Below are positions 5,412-6,250 of a DNA stretch of 6,250 nt, one piece after another (positions within the stretch are counted from its first letter, which is position 1; every line of letters begins with the position of its first letter). The notes below the pieces were generated by a model. The model was not told where the DNA came from, searched no databases, and saw only the letters and a list, made by a program, of their open reading frames with translations. The translations under genes and the position numbers were made by a program. The stretch covers positions 1-6,250 of the forward strand of contig MHKL01000029.1 in the NCBI GenBank assembly GCA_001818835.1. The letters run 5' to 3'. This stretch comes from Candidatus Komeilibacteria bacterium RIFCSPLOWO2_01_FULL_45_10. GTDB taxonomy: Bacteria > Patescibacteriota > Patescibacteriia > UBA1558 > UBA10009.

Positions 5412-6236
5412 TTAGCTTTTAAGTTTTAAATATTCCTCCAACGCCTCGGTCCAACTTCTTAATTCCGGCAATTTGGTATTAAGCAACTTTGAATATTGCG
5501 GCCTTTTGGCGGCCATGGGAAATTCGGCGGAACTGACTGGGATTAATTCAGCAGTTAAGCCCATGATTTCCTTAATTTTTTCAGCCAGTTCGTGCCAGCT
5601 GCAATCCTGGGCATTGGTTCTATGGTAAATGCCAAAAGCCGGTTTGTCAATTAAAATCTGTTTGGTGGCCTGGGCCAAATCCTTGGCGTAAGTGGGGTTG
5701 CCAAACTGGTCATTGACCACCTTTATTTCTTTTTGTTTCAAAGCCAGCTCAATAATAGTGTCAACGAAGTTTTTGCCAAAAGGCCCGTAAAGCCAGGCCG
5801 TTCTGATCAGATAAAAGCCAGCGGTGTTTTTTTGGAGCAGCTTTTCACCCAGTTCCTTGCTGGCGCCATAGGCGTTGACGGGCTTGGTTTGATCGGTTTC
5901 CAAATAGCCCTCTTTTTTATTGCCGTCAAAAACATAATCGGTGCTGTAATGGACCAGAATGGCGTTTAAATCTTTGCAGATTTTCGCCAAGTCACCGACG
6001 GCTTCGCCATTAATCTGGTTGCAGAGATTTTTTTTGGCTTCGCATTCGTCAACTTTGGTGAAAGCGGCGGCGTTAATGACAATCTCCGGCTTAAAGCCCT
6101 TAATCTTAAGTTTTAAATCTTCAGTTTTGGTAATATCAAATTCCGGCAAATCCCCCACCATAATATCTTCGTTGGCGAAAGCGTTGATTAAAGCGTGTCC
6201 CAGCATGCCGTTCGCGCCCAGGATCAATATTTTCAT
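5412..6236 (-). CDS. rmlD: dTDP-4-dehydrorhamnose reductase
   Basis: RmlD reduces dTDP-4-keto-L-rhamnose to dTDP-L-rhamnose with NAD(P)H, the last step of the pathway, in the cytoplasm. The 274-residue protein is an extended short-chain dehydrogenase of normal RmlD length. The Rossmann dinucleotide loop is GANGMLG at residues 7-13, and NAAAFTKVDECE at 55-66 is a family segment. The catalytic set is Thr99 in STDYVFDG, Tyr123 and Lys127 in YGASKELGE, with the same spacing as Thr104/Tyr128/Lys132 of the Salmonella enzyme. RTAWLYGPFGKNFV (145-158) and DQFGNPTYAKDLA (176-188) form the substrate side. The ATG at 6236 gives the expected MKILILGANG start. No Shine-Dalgarno is visible in the 14 bases left before the window edge. 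rmlA follows on the same strand, which supports a dTDP-sugar role. The rmlB and rmlC partners are not in the window and could lie upstream. Confidence 0.93.
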   Translation of the reverse strand: MKILILGANGMLGHALINAFANEDIMVGDLPEFDITKTEDLKLKIKGFKPEIVINAAAFTKVDECEAKKNLCNQINGEAVGDLAKICKDLNAILVHYSTDYVFDGNKKEGYLETDQTKPVNAYGASKELGEKLLQKNTAGFYLIRTAWLYGPFGKNFVDTIIELALKQKEIKVVNDQFGNPTYAKDLAQATKQILIDKPAFGIYHRTNAQDCSWHELAEKIKEIMGLTAELIPVSSAEFPMAAKRPQYSKLLNTKLPELRSWTEALEEYLKLKS

Positions 6237-6250
6237 AATGACTATGAATT

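Noticed and set aside
191..6236. Alternative genetic code (UGA as glycine, as in some candidate phyla)
   Set aside because: No stop codon in the six complete genes is TGA, but six genes are too few to mean anything, and no conserved frame contains an internal TGA that would need recoding.

Overview
The window looks like part of a small, compact bacterial genome, most likely a candidate phyla radiation (Patescibacteria) lineage and probably Parcubacteria-like. This is inference from gene content and style: near-zero spacing inside the murA-ctp-acyP run, a membrane-anchored PEGA/propeller protein of unknown role, a short-type RmlA, a divergent MurA-like enzyme, and AT-rich or TTCGCG-rich palindromes filling the gaps between genes. 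The standard code fits. The six genes whose 3' ends lie in the window stop with TAA or TAG, and no conserved gene needs UGA read as an amino acid.

Layout. Positions 1-74 hold the first codons of ribosomal protein L9 (rplI, minus strand, cut by the window edge). Positions 75-190 are a palindrome-rich spacer. Positions 191-3063 are a tight minus-strand run in transcription order murA-like, S41 C-terminal processing peptidase, acylphosphatase, with gaps of 1 and 4 bases. Positions 3064-3124 are a 61-base divergent promoter region. Positions 3125-4465 carry the only plus-strand gene, a membrane-anchored PEGA-domain protein with a propeller-like C-terminal part. Positions 4466-4545 lie between two convergent stop codons and are almost wholly one long hairpin. 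Positions 4546-5271 are rmlA and 5412-6236 are rmlD, both minus strand and separated by a second TTCGCG-rich palindromic spacer.

How the genes fit together. Most of the content concerns the cell surface: a MurA-family enolpyruvyl transferase (first committed step of peptidoglycan synthesis), an exported processing protease, an anchored PEGA/propeller protein, and two enzymes of dTDP-sugar (probably dTDP-L-rhamnose) synthesis. The rmlB and rmlC partners are not in the window. Acylphosphatase and L9 are housekeeping genes.

The most unusual feature is not a gene. All three gaps that follow a stop codon and are longer than a few bases are filled with self-complementary sequence. Two share a 27-base segment matching at 25 positions, while the third is an AT-rich TTCGTA version. 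The one sizeable gap that follows no stop codon, the divergent promoter gap, lacks such sequence. This points to a dispersed element at gene 3' ends. No mobile-element gene, CRISPR array, tRNA, rRNA or clear new multi-gene system was found.
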